Translations under genes and position numbers: made by a program
The notes under the pieces: generated by a model
What the model was told of the DNA's origin: nothing
What the model saw: only the letters and a program-made list of their open reading frames with translations
Databases searched by the model: none
DNA from: Prosthecochloris marina
GTDB lineage: Bacteria > Bacteroidota > Chlorobiia > Chlorobiales > Chlorobiaceae
DNA length: 64,000 nucleotides
Direction: 5' to 3'
Assembly (NCBI RefSeq): GCF_003182595.1
Contig: NZ_PDNZ01000002.1
Coordinates: 363,501 to 427,500, forward strand
Shown here: piece by piece, positions 18,382 to 27,722 of the stretch
Position numbering within the stretch: the stretch's first letter is position 1
How the letters are laid out: every line of letters begins with the position of its first letter

Positions 18382-19238
18382 TGACATTCGCCATCGTAGT
18401 CAACATAAACCGTGACGAGGCGGTTGTACTTGCCAGAGAACTCATCACCTGGCTTGAAATGCGGGACCTCGACTATGTCTTCGACGCAAAATCAGCAGCC
18501 AAACTCGGTGTGGGAAATGCTGCCGAAATTGAAGAGCTGAACAAGCTTTGTGATGTTTTCATTTCCCTCGGCGGTGACGGCACTTTGCTTTTCACCTCTC
18601 ACTACTCGGTCACAAAACCTGTTATCGGCATCAATGTCGGCCATCTTGGTTTCCTTGCCGAGTTCAGCAAGGAAGAGATGTACAGTGCCATTGAAAAAGT
18701 GCTTGATCGAACATACACCATTCATGACCGTACACAGCTCGAGGCGCAGGTTCCCTTTGGTGACAGCATCAAACGGTTCACCGCTCTCAACGATGTCGTT
18801 GTTGAAAAAGGTGCTTATCCGAGAATTCCGGCATTTATCATAAAGCTTGACGGAGAACAGCTCAGCGCGTATCGCGCAGATGGCATTATCATAGCCACAT
18901 CTACAGGCTCAACCGCCTATTCCCTTTCCGCAGGAGGCCCGGTCATCGCACCGAAATCAAATGTATTCGTCATTACGCCTATCTGCCCGCATATGCTTAC
19001 CGTGAGGCCTCTTGTCATCAGTGACGACAAAACCATCGAGATTTCCGTCGATGCGCCCGGCGGAGCGTTTCCCCTCAACTGCGACGGCCATGTGAGAAAG
19101 ATGCTCATGCCCGGCGATGTTATAACCGTGAAGAAATCCAAGGAAATGATCAATCTTGTGGCCAACGAAAAAAGAAATTACTGCGAGATTCTCAGAAGCA
19201 AGTTGCTTTGGGGACGCGAGCATAAACCGGGCACCTGA
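18381..19238 (+). CDS. nadK: NAD kinase
   Basis: A 285-residue enzyme that phosphorylates NAD to NADP. Diagnostic motifs are the GGDGT box ([15 protein letters not shown]), [11 protein letters not shown], and [20 protein letters not shown] with the ATP/NAD-binding pattern. Its first base is the last base of the tyrA stop codon. It forms a compact unit with pyrE and tyrA upstream and the unknown 490-residue gene 26 bases downstream. Confidence 0.95.
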   Translation: MTFAIVVNINRDEAVVLARELITWLEMRDLDYVFDAKSAAKLGVGNAAEIEELNKLCDVFISLGGDGTLLFTSHYSVTKPVIGINVGHLGFLAEFSKEEMYSAIEKVLDRTYTIHDRTQLEAQVPFGDSIKRFTALNDVVVEKGAYPRIPAFIIKLDGEQLSAYRADGIIIATSTGSTAYSLSAGGPVIAPKSNVFVITPICPHMLTVRPLVISDDKTIEISVDAPGGAFPLNCDGHVRKMLMPGDVITVKKSKEMINLVANEKRNYCEILRSKLLWGREHKPGT

Positions 19239-19264
19239 TAATTCCGTCTACCATCCAGAGTTTC

Positions 19265-20737
19265 ATGAGTAACAGTATCTCCCTTGCCTCGCTTGGTCAC
19301 CTGCTCGGCATCGATCCAACCATACCTCTTACAACCGCCGATATGTGCGCCAGGCTCAGTATAACGCTCTTGTCCGCAGAAAACAGCTCCCCGAGACTGG
19401 AGTGCTTTACCTCAGAACTCTTGAACGCCTGCAAGGTTCTCGGTATACGGATACTTAGCGAACAGGAAGCCTGCCGCTCCGACGGGACATTTAAACCAGG
19501 GGTCGTTGTCATTGCTCCAGGAGTGTTCAGCGATGAACAGCTCGCCATCAACCGTTTATCCACCCTTTATAACAATGTAATCGTCGGCATTCATGATGAA
19601 TCCCCCCCTCTGACGGAGGCATCTTCCCCCCAGGACAAACTTGACAGGATTGTCGGGAAACTTGCCTGGGACATGGTTCACCTCAGCATTTACGTCACAG
19701 AAGAGAGCTGGACCATCTGCACGATGAATGGTGGTGTCGTCAGTTTTGAAGGACCATGTCCCCTTCCTTCCGATGTGCGGAAGACACTGGTACCAAAACT
19801 ATCGGCCCAGGTCGTTCCTCCAAAATCTTCCGATCTTGACCACAAACCGGGCGCACTCAAAGCCGGATTGACCGACATGCAGGAGATCGTCAAAGATTTT
19901 GCGGTATGCAGCCAACGCTGGAGCTCCAACCGTTATCTTCTTACCCATACCTCACGCGAAACCCTGCAATACAGAAGCCCTCTTTACAGAAAAATTGTCG
20001 CTCGCTACCTCGATCAGCGCAGTGGCATGAGTTACGGTTTCTTTGCCCGCCAACAGCCGGTCTCAGCCCCACCCGCATTGTTGTTGAAAGAATCCGGATG
20101 CATGGTAAGCGAATCGGAATTGAAAAATGCCCCGCTGCTCTCACTGGAAAACAAGCACTATGTGCCCGTCCTGGTAATGGACGAATGGTTCCTTATCGAA
20201 CCGGTTCCCGTTAAAGTCATAACTACCCGCTCCGGATGCAGAAAAACAAGTCTGAACCCCGATATAGACCTGGTAGCACTAAGCCTTGACAAGGGCTCGA
20301 TCACACTCATGACCCCTCAAGGACTTCCGAACACCACGATATCGAGACCCTCGTTCGATACTCTGACCATTCTCTCCCATGCCCTTGGGAATACGTTTAT
20401 TTCAAGTATTCTTCAAAAGATCCGGCCTTCGTGGCAGTTTCCCGAAGCACTTGCCAAAAAAGGAGCATCGATGACGCACTGGCATGGCTACCCCGAGAAA
20501 TCCGTCATTCCCGAAGGTTATTTTTCCCACGGCAGCAGCAATCCACCGGTATCCTGTTCCACACCGCAATCGGCGGCCTACAGCTTGCTGGGCAAGATAG
20601 AGGCATTGGAACAGGCACTTCGTAAAAACCGGAATTATCAAGGGGATATTCATATCGAACCGAACCACGGCACGAATATCGTTGGCCTGTGCTCCCTCGC
20701 TGAAACCGCCGCGTTCATCAATGGCGTCCACCCATAA
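19265..20737 (+). CDS. Conserved hypothetical protein, 490 residues
   Basis: I do not recognise this protein. It is soluble, without signal peptide or membrane helices. It has a long alpha/beta N-terminal part (VVVIAPGVFSDEQLAINRLS suggests a nucleotide-fold strand-loop-helix), a central Arg/Tyr-rich segment (YRSPLYRKIVARYLDQRSGM) and a His-containing C-terminal end (EPNHGTNIVGLCSLAETA). It follows nadK by 26 bases in the same direction and may be the last gene of the pyrE-tyrA-nadK unit. Coding is convincing from length and codon use, but no function is offered. Confidence 0.75.
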   Translation: MSNSISLASLGHLLGIDPTIPLTTADMCARLSITLLSAENSSPRLECFTSELLNACKVLGIRILSEQEACRSDGTFKPGVVVIAPGVFSDEQLAINRLSTLYNNVIVGIHDESPPLTEASSPQDKLDRIVGKLAWDMVHLSIYVTEESWTICTMNGGVVSFEGPCPLPSDVRKTLVPKLSAQVVPPKSSDLDHKPGALKAGLTDMQEIVKDFAVCSQRWSSNRYLLTHTSRETLQYRSPLYRKIVARYLDQRSGMSYGFFARQQPVSAPPALLLKESGCMVSESELKNAPLLSLENKHYVPVLVMDEWFLIEPVPVKVITTRSGCRKTSLNPDIDLVALSLDKGSITLMTPQGLPNTTISRPSFDTLTILSHALGNTFISSILQKIRPSWQFPEALAKKGASMTHWHGYPEKSVIPEGYFSHGSSNPPVSCSTPQSAAYSLLGKIEALEQALRKNRNYQGDIHIEPNHGTNIVGLCSLAETAAFINGVHP

Positions 20738-20878
20738 TCGAAGCGGTGGGGTGCCGAAGTTATTAAAAATCCCCGTCCATAATATTCAAGGTTTCATATC
20801 TTCGCGAGGATTTCTATCTTGAGTGTTTGTTGATAAACCCATTTTGTTTTCTTGTAATTTTTAACCGGATTGGTAAAT

Positions 20879-22174
20879 ATGCCTCAACTAACCAGATCAG
20901 CAGAACTTTTTGAGAAAGCGAAACAGTTCATTCCCGGTGGGGTAAACTCCCCGGTTCGCGCATTCAAATCAGTCGGCGGTACACCTGTCTTCATGGCAAA
21001 TGGCGAAGGCGCCTACATGACCGATGTCGACGGCAACACGTACATCGATTACGTCGGCTCATGGGGTCCATTCATTCTCGGCAGCATGCATCCCAAAGTT
21101 ACCGCAGCTCTCGAACACACCCTGACCAAGGTCGGCACAAGTTTTGGAACACCGATCGAGCTCGAGATTGAAATCGCCGAACTTTTGACAAAGATCGTTC
21201 CGTCGATCGAGATGGTTCGCATGGTCAACAGCGGAACCGAAGCAACCATGTCTGCCGTTCGCCTTGCACGCGGCTATACCGGTCGTGACAAAATCATCAA
21301 GTTCGAAGGCTGCTACCACGGTCATGGCGACAGTTTCCTCATCAAAGCGGGTTCCGGCGCCCTGACTCTCGGTACACCCGACAGCCCTGGTGTTACTAAA
21401 GGCACCGCCAACGATACCCTGAACGCCAAATACAACGATATCGACTCGGTTAAAGCGCTGGTCAGCGAAAACAAGGACAACGTTGCCGCAATCATTATCG
21501 AGCCTGTTGCCGGCAATACCGGCGTGATTCCCGCCAAAAAAGAGTTTCTCCAGGACCTCCGCGACTACTGCACACAGGAAGGCATCGTTCTGATTTTCGA
21601 CGAAGTCATGTGCGGTTTCCGAGTAGCGCTTGGAGGAGCACAGGAACTCTACGGCATTACGCCGGACCTGACAACCATGGGTAAAATCATCGGTGGTGGC
21701 CTTCCGGTTGGCGCATTCGGCGGCAAACGCGAAATTATGGAACACATTGCTCCTGTCGGTGATGTTTATCAGGCGGGAACGCTTTCAGGCAACCCTCTTG
21801 CAATCACTGCCGGTCTTGCCACCCTGTCGGTACTCAAGGATGAGAATCCTTATCCTGAGCTCGAAAGAAAAGCGGCTGTTCTCGAGGAAGGCTTCAGGAA
21901 CAACATGAGTAAGCTCGGCCTGAACTATACCCAAAATCGTGTCGGCTCCATGGCATGTTTGTTTTTCACCGACAAGCCAGTTGAAAACCATGACGATGCG
22001 GTTGCCTCCGATCTTCAGAAATACTCAAGGTACTACCAGTCCATGCTCGATCAGGGCATCTACCTTGCTCCGTCACAGTTCGAAGCAATGTTTACCAGCA
22101 CTGCGCACAGCGACGAGGATCTGGAAAAAACAATCAAGGCGAACTACGTCGCTCTTCAGGCCGCTGAAGCATAG
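20879..22174 (+). CDS. hemL: Glutamate-1-semialdehyde 2,1-aminomutase
   Basis: A 431-residue PLP enzyme making 5-aminolevulinate from glutamate-1-semialdehyde in the C5 pathway, the route to haem and bacteriochlorophyll. Key features are [16 protein letters not shown] at the N-terminus, [22 protein letters not shown], the DEVMCGFR block, and the PLP lysine in [18 protein letters not shown]. The frame extends to a TTG at 20870, but ATG 20879 matches the family start. A strong palindromic repeat follows the gene and could also terminate it. Confidence 0.96.
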   Translation: MPQLTRSAELFEKAKQFIPGGVNSPVRAFKSVGGTPVFMANGEGAYMTDVDGNTYIDYVGSWGPFILGSMHPKVTAALEHTLTKVGTSFGTPIELEIEIAELLTKIVPSIEMVRMVNSGTEATMSAVRLARGYTGRDKIIKFEGCYHGHGDSFLIKAGSGALTLGTPDSPGVTKGTANDTLNAKYNDIDSVKALVSENKDNVAAIIIEPVAGNTGVIPAKKEFLQDLRDYCTQEGIVLIFDEVMCGFRVALGGAQELYGITPDLTTMGKIIGGGLPVGAFGGKREIMEHIAPVGDVYQAGTLSGNPLAITAGLATLSVLKDENPYPELERKAAVLEEGFRNNMSKLGLNYTQNRVGSMACLFFTDKPVENHDDAVASDLQKYSRYYQSMLDQGIYLAPSQFEAMFTSTAHSDEDLEKTIKANYVALQAAEA

Positions 22175-22240
22175 CCCACCGGTTTCGGAAAAAAACGAAA
22201 ACAGTGGAGGCTATCTGTAGCCTGTATTTTGTCTCTATGA

Positions 22241-22354
22241 AGTCATCCCCGGGTGAGACCTGTGAAATCCGAAACAACTATTTCACAGGTTTTACCCGGG
22301 GATCCATCTTTTGGCGAAAGACCTTATGGGCACCTCATCCCGTTTGGAATGACT
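22241..22354 (-). repeat. AGTCAT/ATGACT repeat (copy 2) with a long hairpin inside
   Basis: On the minus strand this element has the same ends and GATGGATCCCCGGGT core as the one at 11916-11993. Instead of a 3-base loop between the CCGGG arms it holds a long hairpin: 22247-22268 pairs with 22280-22301 in 22-base arms, with one internal 3-base mismatch and an 11-base loop. The hairpin lies just after hemL and may act as its terminator, though no clear T-run follows. Confidence 0.75.
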
Positions 22355-22387
22355 TTTGAGAAATAGGATGCCGTGCTCCGACAAAAA

Positions 22388-22735
22388 CTATTTCCCTGGC
22401 AAGATAACCGTTGAACGTATCTCTTCAAGTGTTACATAAACATGTGCTCCGGATTCCGCTGCAAGATCCTCGACAACCGGCAGAAACTTTTCGATTTGCT
22501 CTTGAGTATCCATAATTTCAATCACAATGGGCAGACTTTGCGAAAGCTCAAAAATTTTGGTCGTACGCAACGTACCGCTCATACCGTATGAAAGAATTCC
22601 TTTAAACACCGTTGCACCGGCAATCCCCCGTTCCTTTGCTTCGGCAATAACCGCTTCATAGAGCGGACGATGATGATATTTCGCCTGCTCCCCCATGTAG
22701 ACCCGCAACAACTGCCTGTTTTCAAATTCAATCAT
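22388..22735 (-). CDS. DUF190 family protein (CrcB-associated)
   Basis: A 115-residue protein of the DUF190 family, with a ferredoxin-like fold related to PII-type regulators. Typical features are the start IEFENRQLLRVYMGEQAKYH, the central GIAGATVFKGILSYGMSG, and LPIVIEIMDTQEQIEKFLP. The family is often encoded next to the fluoride channel gene crcB, as here (51 bases downstream of crcB on the same strand). The start at 22735 matches family length, although the frame is open to 22774. Its role in fluoride export is not established. Confidence 0.87.
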   Translation of the reverse strand: MIEFENRQLLRVYMGEQAKYHHRPLYEAVIAEAKERGIAGATVFKGILSYGMSGTLRTTKIFELSQSLPIVIEIMDTQEQIEKFLPVVEDLAAESGAHVYVTLEEIRSTVILPGK

Positions 22736-22786
22736 AGGGTTATCAACAAAAAATGAATGAGAGTACCTCGTCACTTGTCACTGCTT

Positions 22787-23173
22787 TTATGTCCACATCT
22801 TTGCAAGCTGCATACCGAGATAAAGACAGAAAATGCCACCGATAATACTTCCAAACAGATAGATCGATGCATACAGCATTTCTCCATCCCGCAACAGGGA
22901 TGCGATTTCATACATATAGGAAGAAAAAGTCGTAAATCCCCCACAGAATCCCGTTGCAAGGAGTAGACGTAGCTCAGGAGAAACAAGCGACGAGGTAATC
23001 GACAGTTCACTGACAAATCCTATCAACAGACATCCGACCATATTGACGGTGAGTGTACCAAAAGGGAAACCTGTTCCTATAAACGGCAGCAGAAGAGCAA
23101 CAAGGTATCTTGCAACCGCTCCGGCAAATCCCCCTGCACCGACAAGCAGCAGAGCTGCATAACGTTCCATCAT
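22787..23173 (-). CDS. crcB: Fluoride channel protein CrcB (Fluc)
   Basis: A 128-residue four-helix membrane protein. Family marks are GGFAGAVARY in helix one, FPFGTLTVNMVGCLLIGF in helix two, and the GFCGGFTTFSSYMYE segment lining the fluoride pore (Phe box and Ser/Thr track). CrcB dimers let fluoride leave the cell passively. The start is the double Met at 23173. An upstream in-frame extension to 23311 lacks homology. I looked for a fluoride riboswitch upstream and did not see its conserved core. Confidence 0.92.
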   Translation of the reverse strand: MMERYAALLLVGAGGFAGAVARYLVALLLPFIGTGFPFGTLTVNMVGCLLIGFVSELSITSSLVSPELRLLLATGFCGGFTTFSSYMYEIASLLRDGEMLYASIYLFGSIIGGIFCLYLGMQLAKMWT

Positions 23174-23249
23174 GAATATGTATATCTCTTCCGATTCCGG
23201 TTGCTGGCAACATCTTGCGGACTGTCCACCAAAAACTGCGGGAGGCCTT

Positions 23250-23477
23250 TCAGTTCTCCTGCTTCGTCTGACGATCCTCGATACGTTTGTGTGCACAGCA
23301 CATCTCGTCAAGAATGCCCAAAAGAGTATTGAAAATTCCTATACCGATTATTGTCGGAGCCCACGTGCTGATAAAAACAGCCATTATCTCATGATTGGCC
23401 CATGTTCCGAAAATAAAAATGTATATGGAGAGCAGTATGGATATCCCTGCCCCGATAAAGTACACTATCGGCTTCAT
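23250..23477 (-). CDS. Small two-helix membrane protein, 75 residues
   Basis: A short protein beginning MKPIVYFIGAGISILLSIYI, with a second helix around STWAPTIIGIGIFNTLLGIL and a charged C-terminal tail (HKRIEDRQTKQE). The start at 23477 puts the first helix at the N-terminus. An extension to 23597 adds only a polar, unconvincing peptide. It lies 76 bases upstream of crcB on the same strand, so it may belong to a small transcript with crcB and the DUF190 gene. I do not recognise a named family. Confidence 0.65.
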   Translation of the reverse strand: MKPIVYFIGAGISILLSIYIFIFGTWANHEIMAVFISTWAPTIIGIGIFNTLLGILDEMCCAHKRIEDRQTKQEN

Positions 23478-23679
23478 AATCATACGGTCATGCTGTGTGT
23501 TGGCAAACATTGACTGTTGTAAAAAGACACCTCTATTATCGTTGTCAGCGTACCGTCTTTTATCAGTCCGATGAAATACGTCTGAGGCACACAACAAATT
23601 AATAGACGTGTTTTAAATTTATCATTTTTTAGGGTTATACTATACACCAGTTTTATCAACAAAGGCGCCTATCATCTGT

Positions 23680-24693
23680 TTGCAACGCGTGACGATTCCT
23701 GACTATACAAGTTTTTTAGGTCTTCCCGGCAATGTCATCGCGCTGCTTTTCAGTGCCTACCTGCTCTACCTCGGCGCTGATTGGCTGGTAAAAGGCGGCA
23801 GCAACCTTGCAATGCGTTATGGGGTCAAACCCTTTGTGATAGGCCTGACGGTTGTAGCTTATGGAACGTCGATGCCGGAGTTTGTTGTCAGCTTTTTCGC
23901 CAACGTTGTCGAACATTCAGCAACAATATCCCTTGGAAACATCATCGGCAGCAACATCACCAACATCGGTTTGATCCTCGGATTGAGCACTCTGATCTTC
24001 CCTATTCATATCGCCTTCCAGAACATTCGTAACCAGTTGTTTTTTCTTTTCGGGATCAGCACGCTGCTCTACATGCTCTCCCTTGACGGCTCTATTTCAA
24101 GGTCAGAAGGCGGCTTGCTGCTGCTGTTGCTCGCCGGTTACCTGTTTTCTCTTTACAAAACAACTGAAACAGCCGAAGACTCTTTTGAGGAAGCAGATAA
24201 GGAACTGGAAATATACTCTCTATCGATCAGCCTTTTGATGGTTCTTGGAGGAAGTATCCTGCTGTCATTCGGAGCGTGGTCTTTCGTGAAAAGTTCAGTA
24301 TGGATAGCCGAACAGTTCAGTATTCCGAAACTCTATATCGGGCTTTCAATCGTCGCACTCGGGACCTCTCTGCCTGAACTGGCCACGTCGGTAGTCGCCG
24401 CATTCAGAAAACAAAGCGAAATATCGGTTGGCAATATCATCGGCAGCAATGTGTTCAATATTCTTTTCGTACTGGGAGGTGTCGGCCTGATAAAGCCCAT
24501 TTCCGTCCTCGAACCCGTCATTCACGGCGTCGGCATTTCCGGTCGCTTTCCCCACACTGAGTACTTTGTAATGCTCGCTTTCGGCCTGCTCCTCTTTCCG
24601 ATGAGTTACAGGCGAAACAAGATCGGCCGTATTTCGGGCCTGGTTCTCCTGTCGGGGTATGTCCTATTTTACTGGTGGCTGTTCGGACAGTAG
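23680..24693 (+). CDS. Calcium/sodium antiporter family protein (CaCA, YrbG type)
   Basis: A 337-residue transporter with about ten helices and two inverted repeats. Each repeat holds the exchanger alpha motif: GTSMPEFVVSFFAN with NIIGSNITNIGLILG in the first half, and GTSLPELATSVVAA with NIIGSNVFNILFVLG in the second. These Glu/Asn/Ser residues bind cations. An acidic cytosolic loop (EDSFEEADKELE) joins the halves. The start is uncertain: TTG at 23680 is the furthest upstream, and no ATG follows until well inside helix one. It ends five bases from a convergent gene. Confidence 0.9.
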   Translation: MQRVTIPDYTSFLGLPGNVIALLFSAYLLYLGADWLVKGGSNLAMRYGVKPFVIGLTVVAYGTSMPEFVVSFFANVVEHSATISLGNIIGSNITNIGLILGLSTLIFPIHIAFQNIRNQLFFLFGISTLLYMLSLDGSISRSEGGLLLLLLAGYLFSLYKTTETAEDSFEEADKELEIYSLSISLLMVLGGSILLSFGAWSFVKSSVWIAEQFSIPKLYIGLSIVALGTSLPELATSVVAAFRKQSEISVGNIIGSNVFNILFVLGGVGLIKPISVLEPVIHGVGISGRFPHTEYFVMLAFGLLLFPMSYRRNKIGRISGLVLLSGYVLFYWWLFGQ

Positions 24694-24698
24694 CCCGA

Positions 24699-26036
24699 TC
24701 AGAGAAAAATCCCCGGAGATTTACGACCTTTTCTCCTCTTCATTGTCAGCGCAGCGACCCCCAGAATGGTGAGCAAAATATCGGGGCTGGGAACGATAAG
24801 GGTATTGGGACAAAGCTGTACAACTTTTCTCGACAAAGCAATATCCCTGGTTACGAATATAGCATAAACATCATCCGTATATTCAAGGACTGCTTCCAGC
24901 ATGGGAAGGTCAGACGCCGTATCGCCACAGACAAGATGTGGTCCCTTATCGAGACAAAGATCGATCTGGTCATCGATAAATTTCAACCCGTCGCCTTTGT
25001 CAAACCCCCTTACTCCATTTTGACCATTGACCGTCAGAATGACCTCGATATCTTTACCGGTATCGACAATCTTGAATATCGAGCTGTCAGGATCAATTTC
25101 ACGTACAATATCCGAGATACTTTGCAGCAAGGCAAGCGAGTCCTCCTCGGCAATCGAGTTTGCAACATCCTGCCTGGCGATGGTGAGTTGGCCAAATTTC
25201 AGTTGAAGCCCTGATCCGACATAAAAAAACTTTTCAAACTCTGTTTTTTTCTCCAGTTCACTGACTTTAGCGGCCAACTCATCAAGCTTGACCTGTCTGG
25301 CTGGATCAATGAATGCCCGGTGTTCAACAAGATCGAGATCGAGAAACTCTCTCCCCTTCGAACCTGCGTAGATAAATACATTGTCCGGATTGACCGAAAC
25401 ATCGATAATTCCGAAATTTCTCAGCGGTGCGGATGTGATGAAAATGGGATTTTCCGTGCACAAGGAAGCAAAACGGGAAAGAAAGATCGCGTTGTAAACC
25501 GGCTGAATGGATGAACGGTAATGACCGCAATAGTTATTGGTAGTTCCGTCCCTGTCGGTTATAAAGCAGTTGAAATGTAAATTGTCGAGAAATTCCAGCC
25601 CTCTCATAACATGACCATCAAAGTTGTTGTACAACTTGCTGATATAATCGATAAAGGAATCCTCACCATGCTCGAGGTAATAGGTATCTTTTTTCAGCTC
25701 CCTGATTTCATAAGAGAGATCCACATTGATGGAGTGTATATCATCGATATGGATGATGCTTGTCTCATAATCCCTGAAATACACATCTTCAAGGGAACGG
25801 CGAGCGTTTTTCAGGGATTCGATGGAACGCGGGTTGATAACCCTTGCTGAAAAGATGTTTTTTACGATAGGCAGGCGGATTATCCTGGTCAGAGCCTTGA
25901 GATGAAAAAGATCCTTGAACGAGTGGATCGGCTGTAGACTGATATCGATATCCGGAATGGAATACTCTTTTGTAGGCAGGGAAAAGCCCTGTCCCTTTTC
26001 AATGAAAGTAGAAGGGGTGGAATCAGGACTTCTCAT
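24699..26036 (-). CDS. HAD superfamily phosphatase-like protein with long N-terminal domain
   Basis: A 445-residue protein. HAD motif I is FITDRDGTTNNYCG near residue 158 (nucleophile Asp, with DRDGT in place of DxDGT) and the C-terminal motif IV is LVCGDTASDLPMLEAV. A Lys-rich motif III region lies between. The layout resembles trehalose-6-phosphate or sucrose-phosphate phosphatases. The N-terminal 150 residues are helical and unassigned (for example SLEDVYFRDYETSIIHIDDI). No synthase gene is beside it. The C-terminus is strongly basic (KRRKGRKS). The substrate is unknown. Confidence 0.72.
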   Translation of the reverse strand: MRSPDSTPSTFIEKGQGFSLPTKEYSIPDIDISLQPIHSFKDLFHLKALTRIIRLPIVKNIFSARVINPRSIESLKNARRSLEDVYFRDYETSIIHIDDIHSINVDLSYEIRELKKDTYYLEHGEDSFIDYISKLYNNFDGHVMRGLEFLDNLHFNCFITDRDGTTNNYCGHYRSSIQPVYNAIFLSRFASLCTENPIFITSAPLRNFGIIDVSVNPDNVFIYAGSKGREFLDLDLVEHRAFIDPARQVKLDELAAKVSELEKKTEFEKFFYVGSGLQLKFGQLTIARQDVANSIAEEDSLALLQSISDIVREIDPDSSIFKIVDTGKDIEVILTVNGQNGVRGFDKGDGLKFIDDQIDLCLDKGPHLVCGDTASDLPMLEAVLEYTDDVYAIFVTRDIALSRKVVQLCPNTLIVPSPDILLTILGVAALTMKRRKGRKSPGIFL

Positions 26037-26156
26037 GGGAACAGCGACTTGTTGCGTTCATGAACTCCAGGGAAAATATGCACATTTCAGTGCTATGATC
26101 AAAAAAATCCACAAAGGTATACGGCGGTCGACTACCTACACCTGTGGAAACAGTGG

Positions 26157-26966
26157 TCAATTGTTACCGGAGAGCTTTTTACCTGCGGCGACAATCATGA
26201 AGGTAACTGCTGCCGTAAGAATGATCATAGCCCCCGAAGCCACATCGAAAATATAGGACATCCATAAACCCGAAAGTGTAAAGAACGCACAGAAAAAAGA
26301 TGAAAGAACCATCATCACGAGAAGGTTTCTGCTGAAATAACGAGCAATTGCAGGCGGAATGGTCAACAAGGCGATTACCATCACGATACCGACCACCCTT
26401 ACAAGCACAACAACCGTTAACGCAATGAGACAGAGTTGAAGCAGATAGAGCAACATGGTAGGCACACCCGAGGCTTCAGCGTACTCCTCATCAAAAGAAA
26501 TGGCAAGGAACTCCTTGTAACAGGCAAAGACGACCAGGACGATAAAAAGATCGAGGCCGGCGATCATAAGGAGATCCGACCGTGGTACGGTAAGAATGCT
26601 TCCAAAAAGATAGCTGAAAAGATTCGGCACATATCCGGGTGAAAGCCCGATAAAGAGAACCCCGACGGCCATACCGGCCGCCCAGAATGCCCCGATTGCG
26701 GTATCCTCGGCGACTTTTGTCTTTTTACTCAGCAACCCGATACCCAGCGCCGAAAAAAGGCTGAACGGAATCAAACCAAGCAGGGGATTGATCCCCAGAT
26801 AATAACCGATACCGATACCGCCAAACGCCGCATGTGCTATTCCACCGCTTATAAAGCCGATTTTCCGGACAACAACATAGGAACCGATTATACCGCAGGC
26901 AAGGCTTGCCAGAAGAGCTGCCAAAACAGCATTCTGCATAAACTCGTACCGGAAAATTTCAATCAT
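26157..26966 (-). CDS. znuB: Zinc/manganese-type ABC transporter permease
   Basis: A 269-residue ABC-3 family membrane permease with about eight helices. Typical family sequence includes GIIGSYVVVRKIGFISGGIA near residue 25 and DEEYAEASGVPTMLLYLLQL in the middle, followed by TVVVLVRVVGIVMVIALLTI. It is the last gene of an operon: regulator, substrate-binding protein, ATPase, permease. A zinc role is favoured by the His-containing binding protein and Fur-type regulator. Manganese or iron cannot be excluded. Confidence 0.87.
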   Translation of the reverse strand: MIEIFRYEFMQNAVLAALLASLACGIIGSYVVVRKIGFISGGIAHAAFGGIGIGYYLGINPLLGLIPFSLFSALGIGLLSKKTKVAEDTAIGAFWAAGMAVGVLFIGLSPGYVPNLFSYLFGSILTVPRSDLLMIAGLDLFIVLVVFACYKEFLAISFDEEYAEASGVPTMLLYLLQLCLIALTVVVLVRVVGIVMVIALLTIPPAIARYFSRNLLVMMVLSSFFCAFFTLSGLWMSYIFDVASGAMIILTAAVTFMIVAAGKKLSGNN

Positions 26967-26987
26967 GGCTTAGCCTGTTAAACGCTT

Positions 26988-27722
26988 TCAATCTTCTCCT
27001 TTATGCTTGACAATATCGACAGGATAGTGGTACATACCGGAAAGTTCCTCCTTTGTAATACTGCCATGCTCATGCATTCCTAACCTGCAGTTCAGGCAGG
27101 CTACTCTTGAAACATGCTGGCTAATGGCGCCTGTATCATGGGTAACCATGATGATGGTCATGGACTTGACCAGGCTGTCCAGCAGGTCATAAATGGATGT
27201 TTTCATTTCAGGATCGATGCTTGCGGTAGGTTCATCGAGCAAGAGCAGTTCGGGCTGGCCGACAAGTGCCCTTGCAATAAGCAGACGCTGTAACTCCCCG
27301 CCGGACAACCCTCCAACCTGGCGCTTTTCCAAACCAGCCATTCCTACCGTTTCCAGAGCATGCCTAGCCATCACCTTGTCTTCATTACCATAACCCCTGA
27401 ACAATCCCCTTGAGGAAATTCTTCCCATCAGCACCGTTTCACTAACGGTTATCGGAAAGTCCCTGTCAAAAAACAGGCGCTGCGGGACATAACCGATGCG
27501 CTTTCTCGATATCGCCGGATCCCTGCCAAAAACTTTGACCTTTCCGGCTGTCGGCTTTTGCAGACCGAGAATCACCCTCAGCAGAGTTGTCTTCCCACCT
27601 CCATTCGGGCCGACAATCCCAAAAAATTCTTTCTCAAAGACCTTCAAGGACAGCTTTTCCAGAATTTTGGTCCCACCGATGCTGACCGATACGTCGTTCA
27701 GCGTTACAATTTCATGGTTCAT
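26988..27722 (-). CDS. znuC: Zinc/manganese-type ABC transporter ATP-binding protein
   Basis: A 244-residue ATPase with Walker A GPNGGGKTTLLRVILG, Q-loop YVPQRLFFDRDFP, signature GGLSGGELQRLLIARAL, Walker B LLLLDEPTASID and the H-loop MVTHDTGAI. The C-terminal tail carries Cys and His residues (VACLNCRLGMHEHG). Its ATG overlaps the stop of the binding-protein gene by four bases, and the permease gene follows 21 bases later. It powers metal uptake. Confidence 0.9.
   Translation of the reverse strand: MNHEIVTLNDVSVSIGGTKILEKLSLKVFEKEFFGIVGPNGGGKTTLLRVILGLQKPTAGKVKVFGRDPAISRKRIGYVPQRLFFDRDFPITVSETVLMGRISSRGLFRGYGNEDKVMARHALETVGMAGLEKRQVGGLSGGELQRLLIARALVGQPELLLLDEPTASIDPEMKTSIYDLLDSLVKSMTIIMVTHDTGAISQHVSRVACLNCRLGMHEHGSITKEELSGMYHYPVDIVKHKGED

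Noticed and set aside
21059..21745. Long minus-strand open frame (228 codons) inside hemL
   Set aside because: It is the antisense shadow of a strongly conserved gene, with no family resemblance or ribosome site.
23174..23311. Possible fluoride riboswitch before crcB
   Set aside because: I looked on the minus strand for the conserved core of the motif and did not find it.
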